Positions 1 to 8,716 of a stretch of DNA of 64,000 nucleotides are shown here, piece by piece. The stretch's first letter is position 1, and the number at the start of each line of letters is the position of its first letter. The notes under the pieces were generated by a model. It was given only the letters and a program-made list of their open reading frames with translations. It made no database searches and was not told the DNA's origin. Made by a program: the position numbers and the translations under genes. Origin of the DNA: Massilia niastensis DSM 21313 (GTDB lineage: Bacteria; Pseudomonadota; Gammaproteobacteria; Burkholderiales; Burkholderiaceae_D); NCBI RefSeq assembly GCF_000382345.1, contig NZ_KB908077.1, positions 202,208-266,207 on the forward strand, in the 5' to 3' direction.

Positions 1-1
1 G

Positions 2-286
2 GCGTCGGCGGCGCTGGCGCCGGGCGCCAGTTACCGCTGGAGCGTGAGCTTCACCGGCGAAGATGGCCAGCAGTACAGCAACAGCGCCGTCTTCAGCCTG
101 GCCTCCGCCGATGAACAGGCGGCCGCCCGGGCGCTGCGCCCGGCGCCGGACGCCGCGATCGAGGACTGGGTGCTGTACGCGGCGATCCTGAAGGAGCGCC
201 GCATGGACGACGAAGCGCGCACGGTGTGGCGCGAGATCGCGGCGCGCCGCCCGGACCTGGAACTGGTGCGCACGCTGGCGCGCTGA
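2..286 (+). CDS. C-terminal fragment of an unrecognised protein
   Basis: An open frame enters from the left edge and ends in TGA at 284-286, giving about 94 residues. The visible part starts with a short beta-type stretch (ASYRWSVSF, then SNSAVFSL) followed by a helical tail (DWVLYAAILKERRMDDEARTVWREIAARRP) that looks like one TPR-like helical pair. It ends 10 bases before the CHASE2 cyclase start, so the two are probably co-transcribed. The second CHASE2 cyclase in this window is paired with a FecR-domain protein, so this could be the end of a similar partner, but the visible residues do not prove that. Function unknown. Confidence 0.6.
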   Translation, partial: ASAALAPGASYRWSVSFTGEDGQQYSNSAVFSLASADEQAAARALRPAPDAAIEDWVLYAAILKERRMDDEARTVWREIAARRPDLELVRTLAR

Positions 287-296
287 ACGATTCCCG

Positions 297-2087
297 ATGC
301 CGATTCCCGTGTCCCGCCGCCCGTGGTGGGCGGCGCTCGCGCTGGCCGTGGCGCTGCTGTCCGCCCTGGCCGCGCGCGTGCTCGACCCGCGCCTGTTCGA
401 CCTGGCCACCTCCGCCAACCGCGCCTGGGCGCCGCAGCCGCTGCGCCATGACGTCGTGGTGGTCGGCATCGACGACGCCTTCCTGGATGCGATCGACGAA
501 CCGCTGGCGCTGAGCCACGCCCACCTCGCCGGCTTCCTGCGCGCGGCCGCCGGCGCCGGCCCGGCCGCCGTCGGGCTCGACCTGGTGCTGCCCGAAAAGC
601 GCTTCGACCGGGTGCTGCTGGCCGGCGACCCGCAGCGCGACCTGCACCGGCTGCTGCTGGCCGGCCTGCTCGAATCGATGCGCAGCACCCCGCTGGTGCT
701 GGCCAAGGTCTGGGACCACCGGCGCGGCCACTTCCGCGACATCCAGATCGACTATGCCTCGGTGCTGGCCATGCAGGAGGGCCCGGTGCGCTCGACCGCG
801 TCGGCGCTGGTGCTGGCCGACGCCGACGGCCGCGTGCGGAAGTATGCCGGCGCCGCGGTCCAGCCGGGCGGCTTCGCCTGGACCCTGGCCAGCGAACTGA
901 GTGCGGCAATGGGCGTGCGCCGGAGCTGGGAAGGCATGATCAACTACCAGATCGGCGACGAATTCAGCTACATCCCGCTGCAGGATGTGCTGCGCCTGGC
1001 GCGCGAAGGCCGCGACGCCCGCCTGCGCGAACTATTCGGCGGCAAGATCGTCCTGCTCGGCACGGTCGAGGAGGACACCGACCTGATCGAGGCGCCGGTG
1101 CCGCTCGCCACCTGGCTGCCGGGCAAGCACGCGGTGCCCGGCGTGCTGGTGCACGCGCAGACCGTGCGCAGCATGCTCAACGGCGGGCTGATCGTGCCGG
1201 CGCCGCCCATGCTGGCCTGGGCCCTGACCCTCGCCGGCGCCCTGTTCCTGGCCGGACGCACGGGGGCGCGCAAGCTGGCGCTGCTGCTGGCCTGGTGCGC
1301 CGGCGCCCTGCTGCTCTGCCTGCTCCTGCTGCGGCAGCAGGTCTGGCTGCCGGTGGCCGGGACGGTAAGCGCCGCGCTGCTGGCCAGCCTGGCGCGTGCG
1401 CTGTGGCAGGCCTGGCACGATGCGCGCGCCAAGCGCGCCTTGCGCAGTTCCTTCGCCGGCTACGTCAGCCCGGCGGTGCTGCGGGAAATCGAGGCCGGCC
1501 GGCTCGACGCCGGCGCCGGCTCCAGCGTGTGCGAGGTGTGCGTGCTGTTTTCCGACATCCGCGGCTTCACCGCCCTGAGCGAGCGGCTGGCGCCGGAAGC
1601 CGTGGTGGCGCTGCTGAACCGCTACTTCAGCCGCATGACGGCCGTGGTGCACAAGCATGGCGGCACGGTCGACAAGTTCATCGGCGACGGCCTGATGGCC
1701 GTATTCGGCGCACCGAACGTCCTGCCCAGCAGCGAAAAGGCGGCCCTCGAGGCCGCGCACGAGATGCTGGTCGAACTGGCGGCCCTGAACGGGGAATGGC
1801 GGGACGAGCACGGCGCGCCGCTCGAGATCGGGATCGGGGTACACAGCGGCAAGGCGATCGCGGGCCACATCGGCTCGCCCGAGCGCCACGCGTTCACGGT
1901 GGTGGGCGACACCGTCAACGTGGCGGCGCGGCTGGAAGCGCTGTCGAAGGAGGTCGGCTATCCGATCGTCTGCTCGCAGGCGGTCGCCGCCGCCCTGGGC
2001 CATCCGCCGGTGCTGGCCGCTCTCGGCGAGCACCAGCTGCGCGGGCGCAAGGGCAGCCTGGCCCTGTATGGCTGGCGGCCCGCCTGA
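297..2087 (+). CDS. CHASE2-domain class III adenylate/guanylate cyclase
   Basis: A 596-residue membrane-bound cyclase. A signal-anchor helix (about residues 11-27) precedes a periplasmic CHASE2 sensor domain (about 30-290), which contains the typical DVVVVGIDDAFL and GLDLVLPE segments. Two or three membrane helices follow (about 300-375), then a cytoplasmic class III cyclase domain (about 405-590). Catalytic elements are intact: FSDIRGFT and DKFIGDGLMAVFG carry the metal-binding aspartates and the purine-contacting lysine, and VVGDTVNVAARLE carries the transition-state Asn/Arg. Family knowledge favours cAMP as product, since the Lys is present, but cGMP is not excluded from sequence alone. 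The ATG at 297 lies 10 bases after the upstream stop. It is similar in architecture to the cyclase at 17524. Confidence 0.93.
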   Translation: MPIPVSRRPWWAALALAVALLSALAARVLDPRLFDLATSANRAWAPQPLRHDVVVVGIDDAFLDAIDEPLALSHAHLAGFLRAAAGAGPAAVGLDLVLPEKRFDRVLLAGDPQRDLHRLLLAGLLESMRSTPLVLAKVWDHRRGHFRDIQIDYASVLAMQEGPVRSTASALVLADADGRVRKYAGAAVQPGGFAWTLASELSAAMGVRRSWEGMINYQIGDEFSYIPLQDVLRLAREGRDARLRELFGGKIVLLGTVEEDTDLIEAPVPLATWLPGKHAVPGVLVHAQTVRSMLNGGLIVPAPPMLAWALTLAGALFLAGRTGARKLALLLAWCAGALLLCLLLLRQQVWLPVAGTVSAALLASLARALWQAWHDARAKRALRSSFAGYVSPAVLREIEAGRLDAGAGSSVCEVCVLFSDIRGFTALSERLAPEAVVALLNRYFSRMTAVVHKHGGTVDKFIGDGLMAVFGAPNVLPSSEKAALEAAHEMLVELAALNGEWRDEHGAPLEIGIGVHSGKAIAGHIGSPERHAFTVVGDTVNVAARLEALSKEVGYPIVCSQAVAAALGHPPVLAALGEHQLRGRKGSLALYGWRPA

Positions 2088-2126
2088 TACTGGGTCCCCA
2101 CCTGTGAAGGTGTCGCAAAAGTAACC

Positions 2127-2227
2127 GTAGGGTGGGCAGCTTTGCTGCCCACGCGTTCAGCCAGCGCATAGACGGACGATACGCATTACGTGCTTGAACG
2201 CGTGGGCGGGAAACCCGCCCACCCTAC
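2127..2227. repeat. Paired GTAGGGTGG palindromic repeat (copy 1)
   Basis: Two hairpins in opposite orientation. The left one starts GTAGGGTGGGCAGC and folds on a TTT loop. The right one is GCGTGGGCGGG-AAA-CCCGCCCACCCTAC. They flank a spacer of about 35 bases, bordered by CGCGTTCA on one side and TGAACGCG on the other. It lies between the convergent cyclase and dnaE genes. Related copies occur at 21844, 29456 and 38431. It looks like a REP/BIME-type intergenic element and may also serve as a transcript end, although no T-run follows. Confidence 0.85.
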
Positions 2228-2301
2228 AACTGACGGCCCGCCGGCGCACCAATGAAAACGGCGCGTCCGCAGACGCGCCGTGCGGCAGACGACAGTGCGG
2301 A

Positions 2302-5300
2302 TCAGTACTCGACCGCGACGCCCTTGGCGCCCAGCGTGAGCTCGAGCGCATGCTTGAGCGTATCCGACGGCGCCACCCGCCAGTCGTCCCCGAGCTGCAT
2401 CACGCACTCGATCCCCTGCGGCCTGATGCGCAGGCTGACGGGCAGGCCGTCGGCCACGCGGTAAGGCTGCAGCACTTCGGCGATCTTGGCCGGGCTGACG
2501 CCGACCGACAGGTCCATCTCCAGCTTGTGCCCGTACTGGATGCGCGAGGCCGCGATGTCGAACACCTTCTCGGCCGTGATGCGCAGGCCGCCGTTGAAGC
2601 GGTCTTCCGATACCTTGCCGACCACCAGCAGGAACTCGTCTTCCTTGAAGATGTTCTTGTTGGCTTCGAACACCTCGTTGTAGATCGTCACCTCCACCAC
2701 CGAGGTCTTGTCGTCCAGGGTGACGATCAGGATCTTGCCGCGCTGGGTCATCTGGGGGCGCACGCCGGTGATCACGCCGCACAGCATGCGCGGGTCGCGC
2801 GAGGGCTCCAGGTCCTTCAGCTTGGTCTTGGCGAAGCGGCGCACTTCCTGCGCATAGGAGTCGAACATGTGGCCCGACAGGTAGTAGCCGAGCGCGATCT
2901 TCTCTTCGGCCAGCTTCTGGCGGTCGGTCCACGGCGTGGCCTTCACGTACTCCGGCGGGGCCACCAGGTCGCTGTCGTCGCCGCCGAACAGGCTGACCTG
3001 GTTGGCCGAGGCCGCGGCCTGGTCGGCCACCTCGATCGCGAAGCTGACCGAGGCCAGCAGGATCGCGCGGTCGACGCCGAAGCAGTCCATGGCGCCGGCG
3101 CGGATCAGGGATTCGACGGTGCGGCGGTTGATCTGCTTGCGGTCCACGCGCTTGCAGAAGTCGAACAGGTCCTTGAACTTGCCGCCGCTCTTGCGCGCCG
3201 CGATGATCGCCTCGATCGCGCCCTGGCCGGCGCCCTTGACGCCGCCCAGGCCGTAGCGGATGTTGGTCACGCGCTTGCCGGTGACCGACGGCGCCTGGCC
3301 TTCCGGCGTGAAGCGGAACTGCGACTCGTTGACGTCCGGCGGCAGCACGGTCAGGTTGCACACGTCGATCGAGTCCTCGACCAGGATCTTGATCTTGTCG
3401 GTGTCTTCCATGGCCAGCGACATGTTGGCTGCCATGAACGCGGCGGTGTGGTGGACCTTGAGATAGGCCGTGTGGTACGACAGCAGCGCATAGGCGGCCG
3501 CGTGCGACTTGTTGAAGCCGTAGCCCGCGAACTTCTCCATCAGGTCGAAGATCTCGTCGGCCTTCTCGGTGGTGAGCCCGCGCTCGCCCGCGCCCTTGCG
3601 GAAGATCTCGCGGTGCTCGGCCATTTCCTCGGCCTTCTTCTTGCCCATCGCGCGGCGCAGCATGTCCGCGCCGCCCAGCGAGTAGCCGCCGATGATCTGC
3701 GCCATCTGCATCACCTGCTCCTGGTAGACCATGATGCCGTAGGTCTCGGACAGGATGCCCTCGGTGCGCGGGTCGGGATAGTCGAACTTCTCGCCGTGCT
3801 TGCGCTTGCAGAAGTCGGGGATCAGGTCCATCGGGCCTGGACGGTACAGCGCCACCAGCGCGATGATGTCCTCGAAGCGGTCGGGACGCGCGTCCTTCAG
3901 CATGCCCTGCATGCCGCGCGATTCGAGCTGGAAGATGGCGACGGTCTTGGCGTCGGAGAGCAGCTTGTACGACGCCCTGTCGGTCAGCGGCAGCGTGGCC
4001 AGGTCGAAGGCGCTTTCCGCCGGATCGAGGTCACGGATGTAGTTGACCGCGCGGTCGAGGATGGTCAGGGTGGTCAGGCCCAGGAAGTCGAACTTCACCA
4101 GGCCGACCGCCTCCACGTCGTCCTTGTCGTACTGCGACACCACGCCGGCGTCGCCGCCCTGGGTGTACAGCGGCGAGAAGTCGGTCAGCTTGCCCGGCGC
4201 GATCAGCACGCCGCCGGCGTGCATGCCGATGTTGCGGGTGATGCCTTCGACCTGCTGCGCCAGGTCGAGCAGCTGCTTGACCTCTTCCTCGTTCTCGAGG
4301 CGCTCCTTGAGCATCGGTTCCTCCTCGATCGCCTCGGCGATCGAGACCTGCTTGCCGGGCTTGAACGGGATCAGCTTGGAGATGCCGTCGCAGAAGTTGT
4401 AGCCGAAATCGAGCACGCGGCCGACGTCGCGGATCGCGCCCTTGGCCGCCATGGTGCCGAAGGTGGCGATCTGCGACACCGCGTCGCGGCCGTACAGGTC
4501 CTTCACGTGCTGGATCACCAGTTCGCGCTTTTCCTGGCAGAAGTCGATGTCGAAGTCGGGCATCGAGACGCGTTCCGGGTTCAGGAAGCGTTCGAACAGC
4601 AGGTTGTAGCGCAGCGGATCGAGGTCGGTGATCTTCAGCGCATACGCGACCAGCGAACCCGCGCCCGAGCCGCGGCCGGGGCCGATCGGCACGCCGTTGT
4701 TCTTGCCCCACTGGATGAATTCCGCAACGATCAGGAAGTAGCCCGGGAACTTCATCTTGATGATGGTCTGGTTCTCGAACTCGAGGCGCTCCTCGTAGCG
4801 CGGACGCGCTTCCTCGCGCTTGGCCGGGTCCGGGAACAGCTGCTCGAGGCGCTCTTCCAGGCCCTTCTTGGTTTCGGCGACCAGGAAGTCGTCGATGGTC
4901 ATGCCGTCCGGCGTCGGGAAGTCGGGCAGCTGCGGCTTGCCCAGGGTGAGCGTGACGTTGCAGCGCTTGGCGATTTCGACCGAGTTGGCGAGCGCGCCCG
5001 GCAGGTCGGCGAACAGCGCCGCCATCTCGGCCTGCGACTTGAAGCACATCTCTTCGTTGAAGCGGCGCACGCGCTTGGCGTTGGCCAGCATCTCGCCCTC
5101 GGCGATACAGACGCGCGCCTCGTGGGCGATGAATTCGTCCTTGCTCAGGAACTGCACCGGATGGGTCGCCACCACCGGCAGGCCCAGGCGCGTGGCCAGC
5201 GCCACCGAGTGGCGCACCTGCTGCTCCTGGTTCGCCTGGCCGGCGCGCTGGATCTCGATATAGAAATGGCCCGGGAAGACCTCGGCCCAGCGCTGGGCGG

Positions 5301-5799
5301 CGCGTTCGGCCTTGGCCAGGTCGCCGTTCTCGATCGCCTGTCCGATGTCGCCGAAGTGCGCGCCCGACAGCACGATCAGCGCGTTCGCCTGCGGCGTCTC
5401 CGGTTCCAGGGTCGAGGTGCTGGTGGCGAGCGCCTCCAGCCATTCGGCGCGGATCTCCGCCCTGCCCTTGTACTGGTTGGTCAGCCAGGCCTTCGACAGC
5501 AGGTCGCACAGCTGCAGGTAGCCGGTGTGGTTCTTCGCCAGCAGCAGCAGGCGCGAGGGCTTGTCGCGGTTGTCGTCGTTGGTGATCCAGGCGTCGACCC
5601 CGACGATCGGCTTGATCCCCTTCCCGCGCGCGGCTTTATAAAAACGCACGAGGCAGAACATGTTGGCCAGGTCGGTGACGGCCAGCGCGGGCTGCTGGTC
5701 CTTGGCGGCCGCCTTGACGAGGTCGTCGATGCGGACGAGGCCGTCGACGATCGAGTATTCGGAGTGGACGCGCAGGTGGGTGAAGATCGGGGAAGTCAT
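2302..5799 (-). CDS. dnaE: DNA polymerase III alpha subunit
   Basis: The replicative polymerase catalytic subunit, 1165 residues, the usual length for proteobacterial DnaE. It opens with a PHP domain (FTHLRVHSEYSIVDGLV near residue 5). The palm active site is PDFDIDFCQEKRE near residue 414, with a further catalytic aspartate in VKFDFLGL near 567. The helix-hairpin-helix/finger region follows (GYGFNKSHAAAYALLSYHTAYLK). A QVSLF pentapeptide near residue 934 fits the internal beta-clamp binding motif. An OB-fold domain forms the C-terminus. It stands alone on the minus strand, between a palindromic repeat downstream and the PEP-CTERM gene upstream. Large open frames on the opposite strand are shadows. 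Confidence 0.98.
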   Translation of the reverse strand: MTSPIFTHLRVHSEYSIVDGLVRIDDLVKAAAKDQQPALAVTDLANMFCLVRFYKAARGKGIKPIVGVDAWITNDDNRDKPSRLLLLAKNHTGYLQLCDLLSKAWLTNQYKGRAEIRAEWLEALATSTSTLEPETPQANALIVLSGAHFGDIGQAIENGDLAKAERAAQRWAEVFPGHFYIEIQRAGQANQEQQVRHSVALATRLGLPVVATHPVQFLSKDEFIAHEARVCIAEGEMLANAKRVRRFNEEMCFKSQAEMAALFADLPGALANSVEIAKRCNVTLTLGKPQLPDFPTPDGMTIDDFLVAETKKGLEERLEQLFPDPAKREEARPRYEERLEFENQTIIKMKFPGYFLIVAEFIQWGKNNGVPIGPGRGSGAGSLVAYALKITDLDPLRYNLLFERFLNPERVSMPDFDIDFCQEKRELVIQHVKDLYGRDAVSQIATFGTMAAKGAIRDVGRVLDFGYNFCDGISKLIPFKPGKQVSIAEAIEEEPMLKERLENEEEVKQLLDLAQQVEGITRNIGMHAGGVLIAPGKLTDFSPLYTQGGDAGVVSQYDKDDVEAVGLVKFDFLGLTTLTILDRAVNYIRDLDPAESAFDLATLPLTDRASYKLLSDAKTVAIFQLESRGMQGMLKDARPDRFEDIIALVALYRPGPMDLIPDFCKRKHGEKFDYPDPRTEGILSETYGIMVYQEQVMQMAQIIGGYSLGGADMLRRAMGKKKAEEMAEHREIFRKGAGERGLTTEKADEIFDLMEKFAGYGFNKSHAAAYALLSYHTAYLKVHHTAAFMAANMSLAMEDTDKIKILVEDSIDVCNLTVLPPDVNESQFRFTPEGQAPSVTGKRVTNIRYGLGGVKGAGQGAIEAIIAARKSGGKFKDLFDFCKRVDRKQINRRTVESLIRAGAMDCFGVDRAILLASVSFAIEVADQAAASANQVSLFGGDDSDLVAPPEYVKATPWTDRQKLAEEKIALGYYLSGHMFDSYAQEVRRFAKTKLKDLEPSRDPRMLCGVITGVRPQMTQRGKILIVTLDDKTSVVEVTIYNEVFEANKNIFKEDEFLLVVGKVSEDRFNGGLRITAEKVFDIAASRIQYGHKLEMDLSVGVSPAKIAEVLQPYRVADGLPVSLRIRPQGIECVMQLGDDWRVAPSDTLKHALELTLGAKGVAVEY

Positions 5800-5903
5800 C
5801 CTGACATTTTACATTGCCGGACGGACTTGCATGAAGCGGACAGCCGCGATTGGCGTTGCTTCCAGGCACCAATTTACCGCTTCCCATAGGGGGCATGGGG
5901 CGA

Positions 5904-5933
5904 AAAAAAACCTGGCCGGGCAGCCAGGTTTTC
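5904..5933 (-). terminator. Rho-independent terminator of the PEP-CTERM gene
   Basis: The stem ACCTGGC/GCCAGGT is flanked by a run of eight A on the plus strand, which reads as a U-run on the minus strand. It lies about 20 bases after the stop of the PEP-CTERM gene and just upstream of dnaE. Confidence 0.85.
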
Positions 5934-5951
5934 GGGTCGGGCGGGAACGGC

Positions 5952-6734
5952 TCAGGCGCGCTTGCGGCGGGTGAATGCTGCCAGGCCGGCCAGCGCCAGG
6001 CCCATCAGCGAGATGGTGCCCGGTTCCGGGACTTCACGCACGTTCACGTTGTCGATGCGCACGGTCAGGCCCTTGTCGATGGTGGCGGTGCGGATGCCGA
6101 TGGTGTCGAACGATGCGATTTTCAGCGAGCCCGTCGGTTTTGCCTGGGCGTCGGGCGTCTTGAGCGAGACCAGCTCGGCGGTGCTCGGGTTCAGCCATGC
6201 ATCGAAGCTGTTGTAAACACTCGAGCCATTGCTCTTGTACAGGTGGGCGAACAGGCGGTAGGTGGTGTTTTCCACCAGATCGCTGCCGTTGATGAAGTAG
6301 CCTTCGGTGCCGCCCAGGCGCACGAACAGGTCGTTGGTGCAGCTGCTGTTGACGGCGGTGTTGCCGCAATTGGCCTTGAAGCCGATGTTCGGGCCCAGGT
6401 AGGCGTTGTCCAGGTTGCTGGAGTTGCCGAACCACAGGCCGAGGAAGTCGTTGCCGTCCACCTTGCCCGAGTACTGGAAGGAGAAATCGATGAGCACGCC
6501 GCCGTCCTGGCGTTCCGCCAGCTTCAGGTAGGCGGCCTTGTTCGAATTGCCCGAGAATTGCAGGGCCTGGTCGCCCGGCTTGGCGGTCGGTACCAGCGCG
6601 GCGACGGAACTGCCGGTCCAGCCGGTGGTCCAGGCTTCCGGCGCGGCGCCGTTCAGGGCGCTAGCGTTGATCGGAGCGGCGGTGGCGATGCCTGCACTCA
6701 GGGCCATGGTCAGGAAAGCAGTATGACGAATCAT
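5952..6734 (-). CDS. PEP-CTERM sorting domain protein
   Basis: A 260-residue secreted protein. It has an N-terminal signal peptide (MIRHTAFLTMALSAGIATA, cleavage near residue 19). The central region is a beta-rich, lectin- or concanavalin-like domain (segments such as FSFQYSGKVDGNDFLGLWFG) with two cysteines (about 107 and 116). The C-terminus is a textbook PEP-CTERM tail: VPEPGTISLMGLALAGL, a hydrophobic helix and a final RRKR cluster. Proteins of this class are processed by an exosortase (EpsH/XrtA type) and linked to exopolysaccharide-producing surfaces; no exosortase lies in this window. The gene stands alone between its own terminator and a sigma-54-like promoter. The molecular role of the exported domain is unknown. 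Confidence 0.93.
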   Translation of the reverse strand: MIRHTAFLTMALSAGIATAAPINASALNGAAPEAWTTGWTGSSVAALVPTAKPGDQALQFSGNSNKAAYLKLAERQDGGVLIDFSFQYSGKVDGNDFLGLWFGNSSNLDNAYLGPNIGFKANCGNTAVNSSCTNDLFVRLGGTEGYFINGSDLVENTTYRLFAHLYKSNGSSVYNSFDAWLNPSTAELVSLKTPDAQAKPTGSLKIASFDTIGIRTATIDKGLTVRIDNVNVREVPEPGTISLMGLALAGLAAFTRRKRA

Positions 6735-6773
6735 TTCTTATAATCAATCTGGTTGGGAAGAATCCACCCTGCA

Positions 6774-6789
6774 TGCAATTTTAATGCCA
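6774..6789 (-). promoter_or_regulatory. Sigma-54-type -24/-12 promoter of the PEP-CTERM gene
   Basis: Read on the minus strand the sequence is TGGCATTAAAATTGCA, which matches TGGCAC-N5-TTGCA with one substitution and has the required 10 bases between the GG and GC pairs. The predicted start of transcription is near 6763, about 29 bases before the ATG at 6734. Sigma-54 control of PEP-CTERM genes through PrsK/PrsR-type regulators is known in related bacteria. Confidence 0.75.
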
Positions 6790-6859
6790 GTAGGAAATTT
6801 CCCTGCAAATACAAATACTTGAGATTTTCATCAGAAGTTTCCCAATACCTACTGTCAAG

Positions 6860-6888
6860 TTTTCCGACACTGGGGAAGTGTCGCGAAA
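6860..6888. promoter_or_regulatory. Inverted repeat, candidate activator site for the PEP-CTERM promoter
   Basis: CGACACT-GGGGA-AGTGTCG is a perfect 7-bp inverted repeat (6865-6883), extended imperfectly by TTTTC on the left and GAAAA on the right. Its centre is about 90 bases upstream of the -24 element, a normal distance for a sigma-54 enhancer-binding protein. It could also belong to the divergent trhO gene. Confidence 0.5.
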
Positions 6889-6975
6889 ACGCGGCCAAAC
6901 CGTCGCCAACATGCGGCCATTCAGCGCGACTGCCTTATAATATCGCCCTGCCTTTCTCAGCCGACCGCCGAAATC

Positions 6976-7860
6976 ATGTCTTCAGTTACCTCCTACGTTA
7001 ACATCGCTGCCTATAAATTCATTACGCTCGACAACCTGGAAGAAATGCGTCCGCAATACCAGGCGCTGTGTAACGACCTGGGACTGAGAGGGACGATCCT
7101 CCTGACACCGGAAGGCATCAACATGTTCCTGTCGGGTACGCGCGAAAACATCGACCGCTACCTGGACTGGGTGCGCACCGACGCCCGCCTGGCCGACCTG
7201 GAATGGAAGGAAAGCCTGTCGACCGAGCAGTCGCACAAGCGCATGCTGGTGAAGATCAAGAAAGAAATCATCACGATGCGCATGCCGCTGATCAAGCCGG
7301 AACTCGGCCGCGCGCCCTCGGTGGACGCCAGGACGCTCAAGCGCTGGCTCGACCAGGGCCACGACGACGAGGGTGTGCCGGTGGTGATGATGGAAACCCG
7401 CAACGCCTTTGAAGTCGATGTCGGCACCTTCAACAACACGCTCGACTACCGCATCGACAAGTTCACCGAGTTTCCCGAGGTGGCAGCCAGGCACAAGGAC
7501 GAACTGGCCGGCAAGACGGTCGTGACCTTCTGCACCGGCGGCATCCGTTGCGAAAAAGCCGCCATCCACATGAAGGACATCGGCTACGACCGCGTGTTCC
7601 AGCTCGACGGCGGCATCCTCAAGTACTTCGAGGAAGTCGGCGGCGACCATTACACGGGCGACTGCTTCGTGTTCGACTACCGTACCGCACTCAACCCGAA
7701 GCTGGAACCGACCGAGACGGTCCAGTGCTTTGCCTGCCGCGCGGTGGTGACGCCACGCCAGCAACTGTCGCCGGCATATGTGGTCGGTGCCTCTTGCCCA
7801 CATTGCGCCCCGGAGCCCGCCGCGAAGGCGAGCACCGGGGAACGCGTTGCTTCGGCATGA
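6976..7860 (+). CDS. trhO: tRNA uridine-34 hydroxylase (rhodanese family)
   Basis: A 294-residue YceA/TrhO-family protein. An N-terminal acylphosphatase-like domain ([14 protein letters not shown], then [18 protein letters not shown]) is followed by a rhodanese domain with the active loop [11 protein letters not shown], catalytic cysteine at 186. A C-terminal zinc-ribbon-like pair follows (CFACRAVV and CPHC). The family makes 5-hydroxyuridine at position 34 of several tRNAs, a prephenate-independent step toward 5-carboxymethoxy- or methoxyuridine. A TATAAT hexamer lies at 6936-6941, but no good -35 is visible. It is monocistronic; the next gene is convergent. Confidence 0.93.
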   Translation: MSSVTSYVNIAAYKFITLDNLEEMRPQYQALCNDLGLRGTILLTPEGINMFLSGTRENIDRYLDWVRTDARLADLEWKESLSTEQSHKRMLVKIKKEIITMRMPLIKPELGRAPSVDARTLKRWLDQGHDDEGVPVVMMETRNAFEVDVGTFNNTLDYRIDKFTEFPEVAARHKDELAGKTVVTFCTGGIRCEKAAIHMKDIGYDRVFQLDGGILKYFEEVGGDHYTGDCFVFDYRTALNPKLEPTETVQCFACRAVVTPRQQLSPAYVVGASCPHCAPEPAAKASTGERVASA

Positions 7861-7907
7861 AATATTCTTTCAACGCGACACTGCGTTTGAAACAGGGATT
7901 TCATTGT

Positions 7908-7928
7908 GCGCGGACGCCGGGTCCGCGC
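7908..7928. terminator. Hairpin between convergent genes
   Basis: GCGCGGAC-GCCGG-GTCCGCGC is a perfect 8-bp stem with a 5-base loop, midway between the stops of trhO and the small DUF4214 gene. No T-run follows on either strand, so terminator function is likely but not certain. Confidence 0.45.
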
Positions 7929-7934
7929 GAATTC

Positions 7935-8543
7935 TCAGAACAGCGGCGGCTCGACACCGGTTGGGCTGCCAACCAGGGTGACGTCTTCCATACCGGTACC
8001 ACCTGATACCATGCGGCTGATCCAGCTGTCGACATAGCCCGGGTCCTGGGCCGCGGCCGCGCTCTGCAGATTCCTCACCGTGTCGACGAAATCAACTGCG
8101 ACCTGGATGGCGGCCGGGCCGGCGTAGGCCGCCACTTCGCTCGGCAGATCGAGGCGCTGGGTGAAGACAGCCGCGGCATTGGCTTTGCCGGCGAAGACCA
8201 CGCCGTCGCTATTACCGGCCGCCGCCCTGGAGACGTCGTTCACCACTGCATCGATGGTGATCACTCCCCGGTTCATCAGGTCGGACCAATAGTTCAAGCC
8301 CCCCTCCTCCGCCGCACGGCCGAACAGGTTGTCATAGACCTCGTTGACGATAGCGCGGTTGTCCATGCCGGCATACTTGACGCGGTACTCCTGCGACAGT
8401 CCGAATTGGCGCGACATTTCCGCCAGCGCGTTGGGATTATTGGCGAGCGCATTCGTCCAGTATTGCAGGCCGCCCGTATCAGCCGGACGGCCGAAATATG
8501 CAACGTAGAGCTTCTGCACCGCGATCGTATTCGTATCTGCCAT
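7935..8543 (-). CDS. Small DUF4214-domain protein
   Basis: A 202-residue protein without a classical signal peptide. The N-terminal half carries two DUF4214-type motifs: AVQKLYVAYFGRPADTGGLQYWTN, and IVNEVYDNLFGRAAEEGGLNYWSDLM about 50 residues later. The N-terminus closely parallels that of the 645-residue DUF4214 protein at 13679 (AVQQLYVAYFNRPADVAGLDYW). The ending GVEPPLF is unlike a known sorting tail. A perfect AGGAGG ribosome site lies 8 bases before the ATG. It is downstream of the type I secretion genes on the same strand, 170 bases after tolC, and may be a second substrate of that system. This is inferred from position and domain, not shown. Confidence 0.85.
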   Translation of the reverse strand: MADTNTIAVQKLYVAYFGRPADTGGLQYWTNALANNPNALAEMSRQFGLSQEYRVKYAGMDNRAIVNEVYDNLFGRAAEEGGLNYWSDLMNRGVITIDAVVNDVSRAAAGNSDGVVFAGKANAAAVFTQRLDLPSEVAAYAGPAAIQVAVDFVDTVRNLQSAAAAQDPGYVDSWISRMVSGGTGMEDVTLVGSPTGVEPPLF

Positions 8544-8684
8544 TTGAGCCTCCTATAGATTGGTGAACCGATGCTACTCCAACCATAAAAAAAGCGGCGC
8601 GCATACTGAAGAGTGCGCAGGTTAATTGCTTTTAGGAGATATTTCCCAAAAGATAGAAGCAAGATGAGGGGAGATGGGGATGGA

Positions 8685-8708
8685 CAAACTCCGCTTGCGC
8701 GGAGTTTG
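8685..8708 (-). terminator. Hairpin after the TolC-type gene
   Basis: CAAACTCCGC-TTGC-GCGGAGTTTG is a perfect 10-bp stem with a 4-base loop, 9 bases past the stop codon of the TolC-type gene. There is no clear U-run. It could end the secretion transcript or protect its 3' end. Confidence 0.6.
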
Positions 8709-8716
8709 CCATGGGA

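Noticed and set aside
2194..5889. Very long plus-strand frame (over 1200 codons) opposite dnaE
   Set aside because: Exact antisense shadow of dnaE; composition is His/Arg/Val/Leu-rich nonsense caused by the high-GC codon bias of the real gene.
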